A stretch of 64,000 bases of DNA from Streptomyces smyrnaeus. Its GTDB lineage: Bacteria; Actinomycetota; Actinomycetes; Streptomycetales; Streptomycetaceae. The stretch is taken from NCBI RefSeq assembly GCF_017676345.1, contig NZ_JAFFZM010000003.1:186001-250000 (forward strand). The letters run 5' to 3'. How positions within the stretch are numbered: the stretch's first letter is position 1; every line of letters begins with the position of its first letter. The notes below the pieces were generated by a model, which was not told the DNA's origin, did not search any database, and saw only the letters and a program-made list of their open reading frames with translations. This document shows, piece by piece, positions 28,882-37,647 of this stretch. A program made the translations under genes and the position numbers.

Positions 28882-29009
28882 GGGATCGCCCTCTCGCCTG
28901 TCTTCGGGAGCGGCAGCATGCCGCGCCCTGGTGGAGCCGCGCTCGACCGGACGGGTGTCAAGTTCACGGTCACCAGCGGGTGTTGAGCGACGTTGGGCAT
29001 GATGGACCG

Positions 29010-30665
29010 ATGAACAGACCGCCGCACAGCGCGACCCCCGACCCCTCCGGCGCCGATCGGTCCGGCTCCGGTGAGCACACCGGAGAGCAGGACGGGCCGC
29101 CCGTCCCAACCCGCCGGAGAGTCGTCCGGCGCCGCATCCTGATCACCACGGGTTCGCTGCTGGGCCTGGGCGCGCTGACCGGAGGCGCGTACGGCGTCAA
29201 CTACGCGTTGGTCTACCGCGACCGGAAGCTGTCCAACGTCGGCGAGCTGGACTTCCGCAACCCGGTGGCCGTACCGCGGCTGCTGGAGCCGGAGAAGGAC
29301 AAGCGCGGCAGGCGCCACTTCACCCTGAAGGCACGCACCGGCACCAGCAGCCTCGTACCCGGCAAGAAGACACCCACCTGGGGCATCAACGGGCCGTTCC
29401 TCGGCCCGACCCTGCGTGCCCGGCGCGGCGACACCGTCTCCGTCACCTTCAGCAACGGGCTGCCCGAGACCACGACGCTGCACTGGCACGGCATGCATCT
29501 GCCCGCGGAGTTCGACGGCGGGCCGCACCAGGCCGTCGCACCGGGCGAGGTGTGGCGGCCCAGCTGGCGCCTCGATCAGCCCGCGGCGACCCTGTGGTAC
29601 CACCCCCACCCGCACGGCAAGACCGCCGACCACGTCACACGCGGCATCGCGGGTCTGTTCCTGATCGAGGACGAGCACTCCCAGGGCTCCGGCCTGCCGC
29701 ACACCTACGGTGTGGACGACGTACCGCTGATCCTCCAGGACCGCGCCTTCCAGGACGACGGCTCGCTGTCGCTGCGCGGCGTCTCCTTCCTGGAGGAACT
29801 GGCCGGTGCCGGCTCCCTGGGCGTCCTCGGCGACAACATCTTCGTCAACGGCACCGCCAACCCCCATCTGAAGGTCACCACCCGGCTGGTGCGGCTGCGC
29901 GTGCTGAACGGGTCCAACGCGCGCGTCTACAACCTCGGCCTCACCGACGGCCGCGCCTTCCACCTGGTGGCCCAGGAGAGCGGCCTGCTGCCGGCCCCCT
30001 TACGGCTGCGCCGGCTGCAGCTGGCACCCGCCGAGCGCGCCGAGATCGTGGTGCCCTTCGAGCCGGGCGAGAAGACGGTGCTGCGCAGTTACCCGCCGGA
30101 TCTCGGTGTGGGCTTCCCCAACGGGCGGCTGGACGGCGGCGAGGACACCTTCGACCTGCTCCAGTTCCGCGCCGCCGAGAAGCTGCGCGGCTCCGGCGAG
30201 CTGCCTACCGAGCTGCCCGGAGCCCCCGAGCCGGTGAAGGCGTCCGACTCCGCGCGTACCCGGAAGTTCGAACTGTCCGGCATCCAGATCAACGGTCGGT
30301 CCATGGACATGAACCGCATCGACCAGGTCGCGCCCGCCCGCGCCGTCGAACTGTGGGACGTCCAGGGCATCGACGGCGTGCCGCACTCCTTCCATGTGCA
30401 CGGCACCAGCTTCAGCGTCGTCTCCTACGACGGAGGACCCGTGCCCGAACGGCTGCGCGGCCTCAAGGACACCGTCTATCTGCGCCCGCAGGAGACGGTA
30501 CGGCTGGCCGTGCCGATCCCCGAGTACGTCGACCCGGCCACGCCCTACATGTTCCACTGCCACATGCTCAAGCACGAGGACCAGGGGATGATGGGCCAGT
30601 TCACCGTCGTCAAGCCCGGAACCGAGCGCTCGGCTCCGCGCCGCGTACCGGGCGGCCACCACTAG
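29010..30665 (+). CDS. Tat-exported multicopper oxidase (bilirubin-oxidase/CotA-like)
   Basis: 551 residues from ATG 29010; another possible start lies 30 bases upstream. A twin-arginine signal is present (RRRILITTGSLLGLGALTGG, residues 41-60). Three cupredoxin domains carry all four copper motifs: HWHGMH, WYHPHPHG, HSFHVHG and HCHMLKHED with a following Met. It should oxidise phenols by one electron outside the membrane while reducing oxygen to water. Such enzymes are rarely described in type II PKS clusters; phenol coupling or quinone formation on exported product is possible. Leu331 uses TTA, suggesting bldA control. A second multicopper oxidase lies at 55307-56947. Confidence 0.92.
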   Translation: MNRPPHSATPDPSGADRSGSGEHTGEQDGPPVPTRRRVVRRRILITTGSLLGLGALTGGAYGVNYALVYRDRKLSNVGELDFRNPVAVPRLLEPEKDKRGRRHFTLKARTGTSSLVPGKKTPTWGINGPFLGPTLRARRGDTVSVTFSNGLPETTTLHWHGMHLPAEFDGGPHQAVAPGEVWRPSWRLDQPAATLWYHPHPHGKTADHVTRGIAGLFLIEDEHSQGSGLPHTYGVDDVPLILQDRAFQDDGSLSLRGVSFLEELAGAGSLGVLGDNIFVNGTANPHLKVTTRLVRLRVLNGSNARVYNLGLTDGRAFHLVAQESGLLPAPLRLRRLQLAPAERAEIVVPFEPGEKTVLRSYPPDLGVGFPNGRLDGGEDTFDLLQFRAAEKLRGSGELPTELPGAPEPVKASDSARTRKFELSGIQINGRSMDMNRIDQVAPARAVELWDVQGIDGVPHSFHVHGTSFSVVSYDGGPVPERLRGLKDTVYLRPQETVRLAVPIPEYVDPATPYMFHCHMLKHEDQGMMGQFTVVKPGTERSAPRRVPGGHH

Positions 30666-30680
30666 CGCTCTTCCGGTGAG

Positions 30681-30704
30681 GGGGTGCCCCTGACGGGGCG
30701 CCCC
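30681..30704. terminator. Hairpin after the multicopper oxidase gene
   Basis: GGGGTGCCCC at 30681-30690 pairs with GGGGCGCCCC at 30695-30704 (one G-T pair) around TGAC, 15 bases after the stop codon. A TTCGAGC heptamer follows at 30709-30715. Confidence 0.65.
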
Positions 30705-30793
30705 GGCGTTCGAGCGGTCCGCAAGTGCTCTTTCCTACGCTCCGCGCACGTGGCAGAGGCACTGCCCGATCGTGACGAGAGGCGAGGACTCGC

Positions 30794-32002
30794 ATGGGTA
30801 ACCCACAAGCGCCAGGGTCGAAGGAGCAGCGCAGGGCGCTGCTCATCGGCTGCGGGATCGCCGGCCCGGTGCTGGCTCTCTTCCTCCAGCGGATCGGTGT
30901 CGAGGCCGTCATCCATGAGGCGAGCGAGGAACCACGCGACGACGTCGGCGCCTTCCTCAACCTCGCCCCCAACGGCCTCGCGGTGCTGGAGACCCTCGGC
31001 ATCAGGGACAATGTGGAGCGGTACGGATCGCCGACGACCAGCACCGCCTTCCTCAACCACCGCGGCAAGCAGCTCGGCGAGAACCCGGCGGAGACGCTGC
31101 TGCTCAAACGCGGTCTGCTGAACAAGGGGCTGCGCGAGGCCGCCGTCGAGCGGGGCATCACCGTCGAGTTCGGGAAGTTCTTCGAGAGCGTGTCCGAGAC
31201 CGGGGACGGCGTGACCGTGCGCTTCCGCGACGGCACCACCGCCGAGGGCGACTTCATGGTCGGCTGTGACGGCATCCACTCCAAGTCGCGGTACTCGGTG
31301 CTGCCGAACGCCCCCAGGCCGACGTACACCGGCGTCATCGGCACCGCCGGCTACACCCGCTCCCGGTACGGCGCGCCCGAGGACGGCACGATGCGGATGT
31401 CCTTCTGCCTCGACGGCTTCTTCGGCCACCAGACCACACCCGGCGGGGAGATCTACTGGTTCGAGAACTACCACCAGTCCCGCGAGCCCGCCCGGGGCGA
31501 GATCGAGGCCGTCACCCATGAGGAGTGGCAGCGGCGGCTGCTGGCCAAGCACCGCAAGGACCACTACCCGGTGCCGCAGCTGATCGAGGACACCCCGGCC
31601 GGCATCATCGGCTACCCCATCTACGACATGCCGTCCCTGCCGACCTGGTACAAGGGGCGGGTCTGTCTGGTGGGGGACGCGGCGCACGCCACCTCGCCGC
31701 ACGTCGGGCAGGGCGCCTCCATGGCGATGGAGGACGCGATCGTGCTCGCCAAGTGCCTGCGGGACCTGGACGCCCCGGAACGGGCCTTCGCCGCCTACCA
31801 GGACATTCGCAAGGGCCGCGTCGAGAAGATCATCAAGGAGGGGCGCAAGACCGGCAACCAGAAGGCCGCCGCCAACGGCTTCCAACGTGCCGTGCGCGAT
31901 CTGGTGCTGCCCTTCTTCCTCAAGCTCGGCGTCAAGGCCACCGAGCCGGTCTACTCCTACCGCGTCCCCTGGGACGAGCCGGTGACACCCGCCCGCGTCT
32001 GA
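30794..32002 (+). CDS. FAD-dependent aromatic monooxygenase, short form
   Basis: 402 residues, the size of salicylate/PHBH-type single-component flavin hydroxylases. The FAD site is LIGCGIAGP (17-25), the DG-type motif is VGCDGIHSKSR, and the third motif is CLVGDAAHATSPHVGQGA. The enzyme would use NAD(P)H and oxygen to hydroxylate an aromatic ring, cleave by Baeyer-Villiger insertion, or trigger rearrangement. In xanthone-forming pathways a flavin monooxygenase builds the xanthone system; this is one of three candidates here (also 42714-44354 and 45625-47244). It is bounded by hairpins on both sides, so it is probably a single-gene transcript. Confidence 0.9.
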   Translation: MGNPQAPGSKEQRRALLIGCGIAGPVLALFLQRIGVEAVIHEASEEPRDDVGAFLNLAPNGLAVLETLGIRDNVERYGSPTTSTAFLNHRGKQLGENPAETLLLKRGLLNKGLREAAVERGITVEFGKFFESVSETGDGVTVRFRDGTTAEGDFMVGCDGIHSKSRYSVLPNAPRPTYTGVIGTAGYTRSRYGAPEDGTMRMSFCLDGFFGHQTTPGGEIYWFENYHQSREPARGEIEAVTHEEWQRRLLAKHRKDHYPVPQLIEDTPAGIIGYPIYDMPSLPTWYKGRVCLVGDAAHATSPHVGQGASMAMEDAIVLAKCLRDLDAPERAFAAYQDIRKGRVEKIIKEGRKTGNQKAAANGFQRAVRDLVLPFFLKLGVKATEPVYSYRVPWDEPVTPARV

Positions 32003-32026
32003 GCACCACCCTCCACCGCCCAGCAC

Positions 32027-32060
32027 CGAGGGGCGCGCCCGCTCAAGGGTGCGCCCCTCG
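32027..32060. terminator. Terminator after the short flavin monooxygenase
   Basis: CGAGGGGCGCGCCC at 32027-32040 pairs with GGGTGCGCCCCTCG at 32047-32060 (14 bp, one G-T pair) around GCTCAA, 25 bases after the stop. Confidence 0.85.
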
Positions 32061-32184
32061 CGTGTGCCGCGCTGCGCCGGCGATTCCGCTTCGAGGACGT
32101 CTCCACCGCCCCTCCGGCAGCCCGGAGCACCGTGCCGGTCAGGGTCCGAGCCTTCGGCACCGACCTGTCCTGGACCCCGGAGAG

Positions 32185-33624
32185 ATGGAGAAGTTCATGC
32201 GTGGTTCCACCCAGATCCTCGTCATCGGGGGCGGGCCCGCCGGGTCAACGGCGGCCGGACTGCTGGCGAAGCAGGGCTTCGAGGTCACCCTGCTGGAGCG
32301 CGACCGGTTCCCCCGCTACCACATCGGCGAGTCGATCCTCCCCTCGTGCCGGCCGATCCTGGAACTGCTCGGCGTCTGGGACAAGGTGGAGTCCCACGGC
32401 TTCCAGCCCAAGGGCGGCGCCTACTTCTTCTGGGGCCCGGAGGAGTGGGAGGTCAAGTTCGACAACCTGGGCGACGACGGCACCAACGCCTGGCAGGTCA
32501 TCCGCTCCGAGTTCGACGAACTGCTGCTGCGGCACGCCGAGTCGCTGGGTGTGGAGGTCGTGGAGAACATCACCGTCAAGGAACTGGAGTTCGACGGGGA
32601 GCGTCCCGTCGCCGCCCAGTGGGCCGGCACCAAGGACCCGGCCGAGAGCGGGCGCATCACCTTCGACTACGTCATCGACGCCTCCGGGCGCGGCGGCGTC
32701 CTGGCGGCCCGGCATATGAAGAACCGCCAGTACCACGAGATCTTCCGCAATGTGGCGGCCTGGACGTACTGGAAGAACGTCAAGCCGCTCGACCGCGGCC
32801 CCGAGGGCGCCATCGCCGTCTGCTCGGCGCCCGACGGCTGGTTCTGGGTGATCCCGCTGCACGACGGCACCACCAGCATCGGCCTGGTCACCGGGCGGGA
32901 CATCTTCAACGAGAAGCGCAACGACCTGGGCGGCATCCAGGAGGTCTACGACCAGGCGCTGACCGAGTGCCCCGCCGTCACCGGACTGCTGGGCGGCGCC
33001 GAGCAGGTGAGCGGCATGAAGGTCGAGCAGGACTACTCCTACACCGCGGAGAACTTCGGCCGCCCCGGCTATCTGATGTGCGGCGACGCCGCCTGCTTCC
33101 TCGACCCGCTGCTGTCCACCGGCGTCCACCTGGCCACCTACAGCGCCATGCTGGCCAGCGCCGCCCTCGGCAGCGTCATCCGCGGCGAGGTCGAGGAAGA
33201 GGAGGCCTGGCACTTCTTCAACACCGTCTACCGGCACGCCTACGAGCGGCTGCTGGTGCTGGTCTCGGTCTTCTACGAGAGCTACCGAGGCAAGGAGCAC
33301 CACTTCTACAACGCGCAGAAGCTCACCTCCGCGCAGCGCGAGAACCTCAACCTCCAGGACGCCTTCGACCGCATCATCACCGGCATCGCCGACATGGAGG
33401 ACGCCCAGGACGTGTACGCGAGCGTGCACGCCCACCTCAACGGCGCCGAGAGCGGCGACCCCAACCCGCTCGCCAACCTCAACAAGGTCCACGAGCAGAA
33501 ACAGGCCCCGATGAGCGCACAGAACGCCGTCGGCGGGCTGTACCTCTCCTTCCGCCCGCATCTGCACCTGGCCAGGACCGAGGATGCGGCGCCCGCCGCC
33601 GACGAGGGAGGACCCGCGGCATGA
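32185..33624 (+). CDS. Flavin-dependent halogenase
   Basis: 479 residues. GGGPAG (15-20) binds FAD and WFWVIP (219-224) is the WxWxIP motif that separates halogenases from monooxygenases. FPRYHIGESILPS (42-54) and GDAACFLDPLLSTGVHLA match phenolic/pyrrolic (variant A) halogenases. It would chlorinate an electron-rich ring using FADH2, chloride and oxygen; a partner flavin reductase is not evident in the window. The stop overlaps the ATG of the POT transporter gene. An alternative Met lies 12 bases downstream. A chlorinated product is a strong expectation. Confidence 0.95.
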   Translation: MEKFMRGSTQILVIGGGPAGSTAAGLLAKQGFEVTLLERDRFPRYHIGESILPSCRPILELLGVWDKVESHGFQPKGGAYFFWGPEEWEVKFDNLGDDGTNAWQVIRSEFDELLLRHAESLGVEVVENITVKELEFDGERPVAAQWAGTKDPAESGRITFDYVIDASGRGGVLAARHMKNRQYHEIFRNVAAWTYWKNVKPLDRGPEGAIAVCSAPDGWFWVIPLHDGTTSIGLVTGRDIFNEKRNDLGGIQEVYDQALTECPAVTGLLGGAEQVSGMKVEQDYSYTAENFGRPGYLMCGDAACFLDPLLSTGVHLATYSAMLASAALGSVIRGEVEEEEAWHFFNTVYRHAYERLLVLVSVFYESYRGKEHHFYNAQKLTSAQRENLNLQDAFDRIITGIADMEDAQDVYASVHAHLNGAESGDPNPLANLNKVHEQKQAPMSAQNAVGGLYLSFRPHLHLARTEDAAPAADEGGPAA

Positions 33625-35195
33625 CAGCCGAGCACACCGCCGAGGCCGGGGGGACCGCCCCCCGCGAGCAGAGCGCCTCCGCCTCGCTGCGCCCCTGGCC
33701 CAACTGGTTCCGCACCCTGTTCATGAGCGATCTGTGGGAGCGCTTCGGCTTCTTCGGGATGCAGGCGATCCTCGTCCTGTTCGCCGTGGCGCCCCGCGAC
33801 GAGGGCGGGCTCGGGCTCGCCAAGGCGGACGCCGCCGCGCTGTTCGGCGCCTGGATCGGGCTGGCCTTCATGCTGTGCCTGCCCGGCGGCTGGATCGCCG
33901 ACCGGGTCCTGGGCCCCCGCCGCACCCTGCTGCTGGGTGCCGCCATCACCACCGCGGGCCACTTCGCGCTGGCCACGCCGCTGCTGTGGCTCACCCCGAT
34001 CGCACTCGTCCTGCTCGCCGTCGGCATGGGCCTGTACAAGCCCAACCACCAGGCGATGCTCAACCTGATGTTCAAGGACAACGGACGCCGCGAGGCCGGC
34101 ATCTCGCTGATCTACGTGGGCATCCAGGTCAGCGCGCTCACCTCGCCGCTGATCGCCGGGTTCCTCGGCGAACGCGTCGACTGGCGGCTCGGCTTCGGCG
34201 TCTCGGGCACCGCCATGCTCATCGGCACCATCCAGGTCGCCCTGGCCAGGCCGCAGTTCCAGGGTGTGGGCGACAAGCCCGGCAGGCCGCTGGACGCCGG
34301 GACGGCACGCCGCGTCAAACGGCGGGCCGGCACCGTCGCGGGCGTGCTCGCGCTGCTGCTGGGCGGTATGGCGGCAGGCGGCGGGCTGACGCCGGGCAGC
34401 GGTATCGCGCTGGTCGGCATGGCCTCGATCATCGCGCCCGTCGTCGCCTACACCGTGCTCTACCGCAGCCGCGAGCTGCGGGCCGGCGACCGCAGACGGC
34501 TGCGCTCGTTCCTGTGGATCTTCCTGGGCTCGACCCTGTTCTGGTCGCTGATCGCCCAGGACGGCTCGTCCCTGACCCTGTTCGCCAAGCACTCCACCGA
34601 CCGCGACGTGCTCGGCTTCGAGGTCCCGGTCAGCTGGCTGCAGTCGGCGACCCCGCTGTTCATCCTGGTACTGGCGCCCGTCTTCGCCTGGCTGCTGCTC
34701 AAGCACGGCGGCGGACGCGCGGGCGTGCCGGCCAAGTTCTCCGCCGGGCTGCTGCTGACCGGCGTCAGCTTCCTGATCATGGCGGTCGCCGCCGCGCTGG
34801 CCTCGGGCGACAACAAGGTCTCCCCGCTGTGGCTGCTGGTGGTCTATCTGATGCACGCCTGCGGTGAACTCATCGTCGCCGCCGTGGGCATCGCCGCCGT
34901 CGCCGATGTGCTGCCGCGCCGCTTCATCGCGCACATGCTCGGACTGCTGTGGCTGTTCGCCGCCCTCGGCGGCGGCGCGGGCAGCGGCCTCGTCCGGCTG
35001 ATCGACGTCATCCCCGAGGCGCTGTACTACCTGCTGCTCGCCGTCCTGGCGCTGGCCGTCGGCGGCACGCTCGCGCTGCGGCGGCACACCGTCGCGCGCG
35101 GGCTGGCCCCCGAACGGGACGCCGGCGAAGCGGCCGAGGAAGCTCCGCCCGAGGACGCCGCGCCCGCGACCGTCAAGGAAGGCGACCCCGCATGA
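33621..35195 (+). CDS. POT/PTR-family proton-coupled transporter
   Basis: 524 residues with about 12-14 hydrophobic segments. LWERFGFFGMQAILVLF (residues 38-54) is the POT-family ExxERF signature of proton-coupled di/tripeptide and nitrate transporters. It is sandwiched by ATGA overlaps between the halogenase and an O-methyltransferase gene, so it is part of the tailoring operon rather than a nutrition gene. Export or reuptake of a pathway intermediate is inferred. The last 40 residues are acidic and Ala-rich, probably cytoplasmic. Confidence 0.88.
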   Translation: MTAEHTAEAGGTAPREQSASASLRPWPNWFRTLFMSDLWERFGFFGMQAILVLFAVAPRDEGGLGLAKADAAALFGAWIGLAFMLCLPGGWIADRVLGPRRTLLLGAAITTAGHFALATPLLWLTPIALVLLAVGMGLYKPNHQAMLNLMFKDNGRREAGISLIYVGIQVSALTSPLIAGFLGERVDWRLGFGVSGTAMLIGTIQVALARPQFQGVGDKPGRPLDAGTARRVKRRAGTVAGVLALLLGGMAAGGGLTPGSGIALVGMASIIAPVVAYTVLYRSRELRAGDRRRLRSFLWIFLGSTLFWSLIAQDGSSLTLFAKHSTDRDVLGFEVPVSWLQSATPLFILVLAPVFAWLLLKHGGGRAGVPAKFSAGLLLTGVSFLIMAVAAALASGDNKVSPLWLLVVYLMHACGELIVAAVGIAAVADVLPRRFIAHMLGLLWLFAALGGGAGSGLVRLIDVIPEALYYLLLAVLALAVGGTLALRRHTVARGLAPERDAGEAAEEAPPEDAAPATVKEGDPA

Positions 35196-36229
35196 CCATC
35201 CTCTCCCCGGCACCGGAACCCACCACCCTCGACTCCACGCCAACCTCCGCCCTCGCCCAGCTGGGGCTCGGCTTCGCCGCCTCCAAACTGCTGCTGAGCG
35301 CACTGGAACTGGGAGTGTTCACAGCGCTGGCCGAGACCGCCGACGGCACCGCGGAGGCCGAGGAACTGCGCGCCGCGCTCGGTCTGCACCCGCGCGCCGC
35401 CGCCGACTTCTTCGACGCGCTGACCGCCGTCGGACTGCTGGAGCGCCGGTACGGCCGCTACCGCAACACCGAGGCGGCCCAGCGGCACCTGGTCCGCGGC
35501 CCCGACTACCAGGGCGGCTTCCTGGAGGGCGCGGGCTTCGTGCTCTATCCGGCGTGGGGCCGGCTCACCGAGGCGCTGCGCACCGGAAAGCCGCAGGCCG
35601 AGGGCGACTTCGAGGCCATGCTCAGCGATCCGCACGCGCGCCGGATGTTCCTGGCCATGCAGGACTCGCTCAGCCAGCCGCTGATCGGACAGCTGCTGGA
35701 CGCGCTCGACTGGTCCGGATACACCACCCTCACCGATGTGGGCGGAGCCCGCGGCAACCTCGCAGCGCGTGTCGTCCGTGCCCGCCCCGGGCTGAGCGCG
35801 ACCGTCTTCGACCGGCCGCAGAACGCCGAGCCCTGCGCCGAGCACACCGGCGACCTGGGGGTTGCCGACCGGGTCGGCTTCACCGGCGGCGACTTCTTCA
35901 CCGACCCGCTGCCGCCCGCCGACGTCCTCGTCATCGGGCACGTGCTCGCCGACTTCTCCCGCGACGAGCGCCGCACCCTGATCGAGAAGGCGTACGCGGC
36001 TGTCCACGACGGCGGCGCGCTGCTCGTCTACGACCCCATGAACGGCGACAAGCCCGAACTGGCCTCGCTGATCGCCAGCCTCCACATGCTCGTCATGACC
36101 CCGGCGGGCGCCGGATACCACCCGGACCACTGCGCCGGCTGGATGGAGCAGGCCGGATTCACCGAGGTGACCAGCCGGCCGCTGCCGCTGGGCAACACCC
36201 TGCTGACCGCCCGCAAACCGGCGGCCTGA
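35192..36229 (+). CDS. SAM-dependent O-methyltransferase (DnrK/TcmO-type) with altered catalytic segment
   Basis: 345 residues with an N-terminal dimerisation domain and a C-terminal Rossmann fold. LTDVGGARGNLAARV is the SAM glycine-rich loop and GGDFFTDPLP follows. The segment usually reading HVLHDW, which supplies the general-base histidine in many members, reads HVLADF here. Related anthracycline enzymes methylate without this base, and some homologues (RdmB) have become hydroxylases, so methylation is likely but not assured. It follows the halogenase and POT genes with an ATGA overlap and precedes the luciferase-like gene by 31 bases. Confidence 0.88.
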   Translation: MTILSPAPEPTTLDSTPTSALAQLGLGFAASKLLLSALELGVFTALAETADGTAEAEELRAALGLHPRAAADFFDALTAVGLLERRYGRYRNTEAAQRHLVRGPDYQGGFLEGAGFVLYPAWGRLTEALRTGKPQAEGDFEAMLSDPHARRMFLAMQDSLSQPLIGQLLDALDWSGYTTLTDVGGARGNLAARVVRARPGLSATVFDRPQNAEPCAEHTGDLGVADRVGFTGGDFFTDPLPPADVLVIGHVLADFSRDERRTLIEKAYAAVHDGGALLVYDPMNGDKPELASLIASLHMLVMTPAGAGYHPDHCAGWMEQAGFTEVTSRPLPLGNTLLTARKPAA

Positions 36230-36260
36230 CGCCCGCGCCCCACCCGTAAGGAGACCGACT

Positions 36261-37127
36261 GTGGAGATCGGAGTGGGCCTGCCCACCACCGTGCCCGACA
36301 TCGACGGGCGACGGCTCGTCCAGTGGGCGGTCCGAGCCGAGGAGCACGGCTTCTCAACGCTGGGCGTGCTCGACCGGCTCGTCTACGACAGCTACGAACC
36401 CCTCACCGCGCTCACCGCCGCCGCGGCCGTCACCGAACGGATCCGGCTGGCCACCAGCATCCTGTTGGCCGCCTACCGCCCCGGCACCCCGCTGCTGGCC
36501 AAGCAACTCGCCACCTTGCACGAGATCTCCGGCGGCCGACTGGTGGTCGGCGCGGCCGCGGGCGGCAGGGAGGACGACTTCCAGGCGACGGGCGCGCCCT
36601 ACCGCGACCGGGGCCGTCGCCTGGACGCCATCCTGACGGAACTGCGCGCCATCTGGGACGGCAAGGAGACGGCCACCGGCATCGCCGGCATCGGCCCCCG
36701 CCCCGCCGCCCCGGGTCCCGAACTGATCGTCGGTGGCCACACCCCGGCAGCCATGCGGCGCGCCGCCCGCCACGCGGGCGGCTGGATCGCGGGCGGCAGC
36801 TCCGCCACCGCGTACGCGGACCTGGCACAGCAGGCCCGCGCCGCCTGGCGCGCCGAGGGCCGCACCGACTCCCCACGCCTGATCGCCCTGGTCTACGCGT
36901 GCCTCGGCCCGGACGCCCGCGACAGAGCCGAGCGCTATCTGCGCGCCTACTACGCCTTCATCGGGCCCAAGGCCGAAATGGCGGCCAAGGCCGTCCTCAC
37001 CGACGCGGGCTCGCTCCGTGAGACGGCCGCCGCCTACGCGGAAGCCGGCTGCGACGAGCTGCTCGTCTTCCCCTGCACCGCCGCACCGAGCCAGCTCGAC
37101 CTGCTGGCCGAGGCCACCTTGGGCTGA
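36261..37127 (+). CDS. Luciferase-like (LLM) flavin/F420-dependent oxidoreductase
   Basis: 288 residues from a GTG start with TAAGGAGA upstream. The TIM-barrel pattern of the bacterial luciferase family is clear: VGLPTTVPDIDGRRL, LATSILLAAYRPGTPLLAKQ, GGRLVVGAAAGGREDDFQATG and LIVGGHTPAAMRRAARHAGG. These enzymes use FMNH2 or F420H2 for monooxygenation or hydride transfer. It ends the operon halogenase, transporter, methyltransferase, oxidoreductase. It may supply reduction of a quinone or an extra oxygenation; cofactor choice cannot be settled by eye. Confidence 0.87.
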   Translation: MEIGVGLPTTVPDIDGRRLVQWAVRAEEHGFSTLGVLDRLVYDSYEPLTALTAAAAVTERIRLATSILLAAYRPGTPLLAKQLATLHEISGGRLVVGAAAGGREDDFQATGAPYRDRGRRLDAILTELRAIWDGKETATGIAGIGPRPAAPGPELIVGGHTPAAMRRAARHAGGWIAGGSSATAYADLAQQARAAWRAEGRTDSPRLIALVYACLGPDARDRAERYLRAYYAFIGPKAEMAAKAVLTDAGSLRETAAAYAEAGCDELLVFPCTAAPSQLDLLAEATLG

Positions 37128-37142
37128 ACCCGCTCTTCGCCG

Positions 37143-37170
37143 GCGGCCCGCTCCCATGGAGCCGGGCCGC
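37143..37170. terminator. Hairpin after the luciferase-like gene
   Basis: GCGGCCCG-CTCC pairs with GGAG-CCGGGCCGC (one bulged base) around a 3-base loop, 15 bases after the stop. Confidence 0.6.
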
Positions 37171-37276
37171 TGCCGCACGGGCCCCCACCCTGGACACACG
37201 CCCTCTTTCACGGACAGACCCCGGCACACGGTGCCGTTAGCATCTGCGTCAGTCCCGAGGAACGGAGCGTCCACCT

Positions 37277-37627
37277 GTGGGTAGTCCGCGCATCGGCGTC
37301 GCCATCCTGACGATGGGCAACCGACCGGCCGAACTGATGGTGCTCCAGCACCCGTGGACCTCGCCGACCCGGCACGCGGTCTTCCACCGTATGGTCGCCC
37401 GCAACCGGGTGTGGCTGGCCAAACGCCCACCTTCCCGCGCCGCTCGTCCCCGCATATCTGGGAGCTTGGACCCTGCTCACCCTGGTCCGGACCCGCTCGT
37501 GGGCGGGCTCCGCGCCTGGTTCGCAGGGTTCGCAGAAGGCGTGCGTACCTCGTGTCCGCCGCGGCAGCCGATGCGGTGGGCCACGGTCTGGCGCATGACC
37601 CGCCTCGGCCGCCCGCCGGTGCTCTAG
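37277..37627 (+). pseudogene. Decayed family-2 glycosyltransferase (internal deletion plus two frameshifts)
   Basis: The start VGSPRIGVAILTMGNRPAEL is that of a common Streptomyces family-2 glycosyltransferase. It is followed at once by the C-terminal part of the same family: VLQHPWTSPTRHAVFHR and ARNRVWLAKR, so roughly 200 central residues including the catalytic GT-A core are missing. After WLAKR the homologous sequence LPAPLVPAYLGAWTLL continues in the +1 frame (about 37425-37505) and then GLRAWFAGFAEG and MRWATVWRMTRLGRPPV return to the first frame. It keeps a GTG start, an upstream purine tract and an AT-richer promoter-like stretch. No function is expected. The surrounding 520-base gap (37128-37647) holds otherwise only a hairpin. 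Confidence 0.8.
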
Positions 37628-37647
37628 ACGGCCCACCCCACCGCGCC

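Noticed and set aside
32049..35195. 1048-codon plus-strand frame over halogenase and transporter
   Set aside because: Only the part from 33621 is a real protein (POT transporter). The upstream part is an Arg/Pro-rich out-of-frame reading of the halogenase gene.
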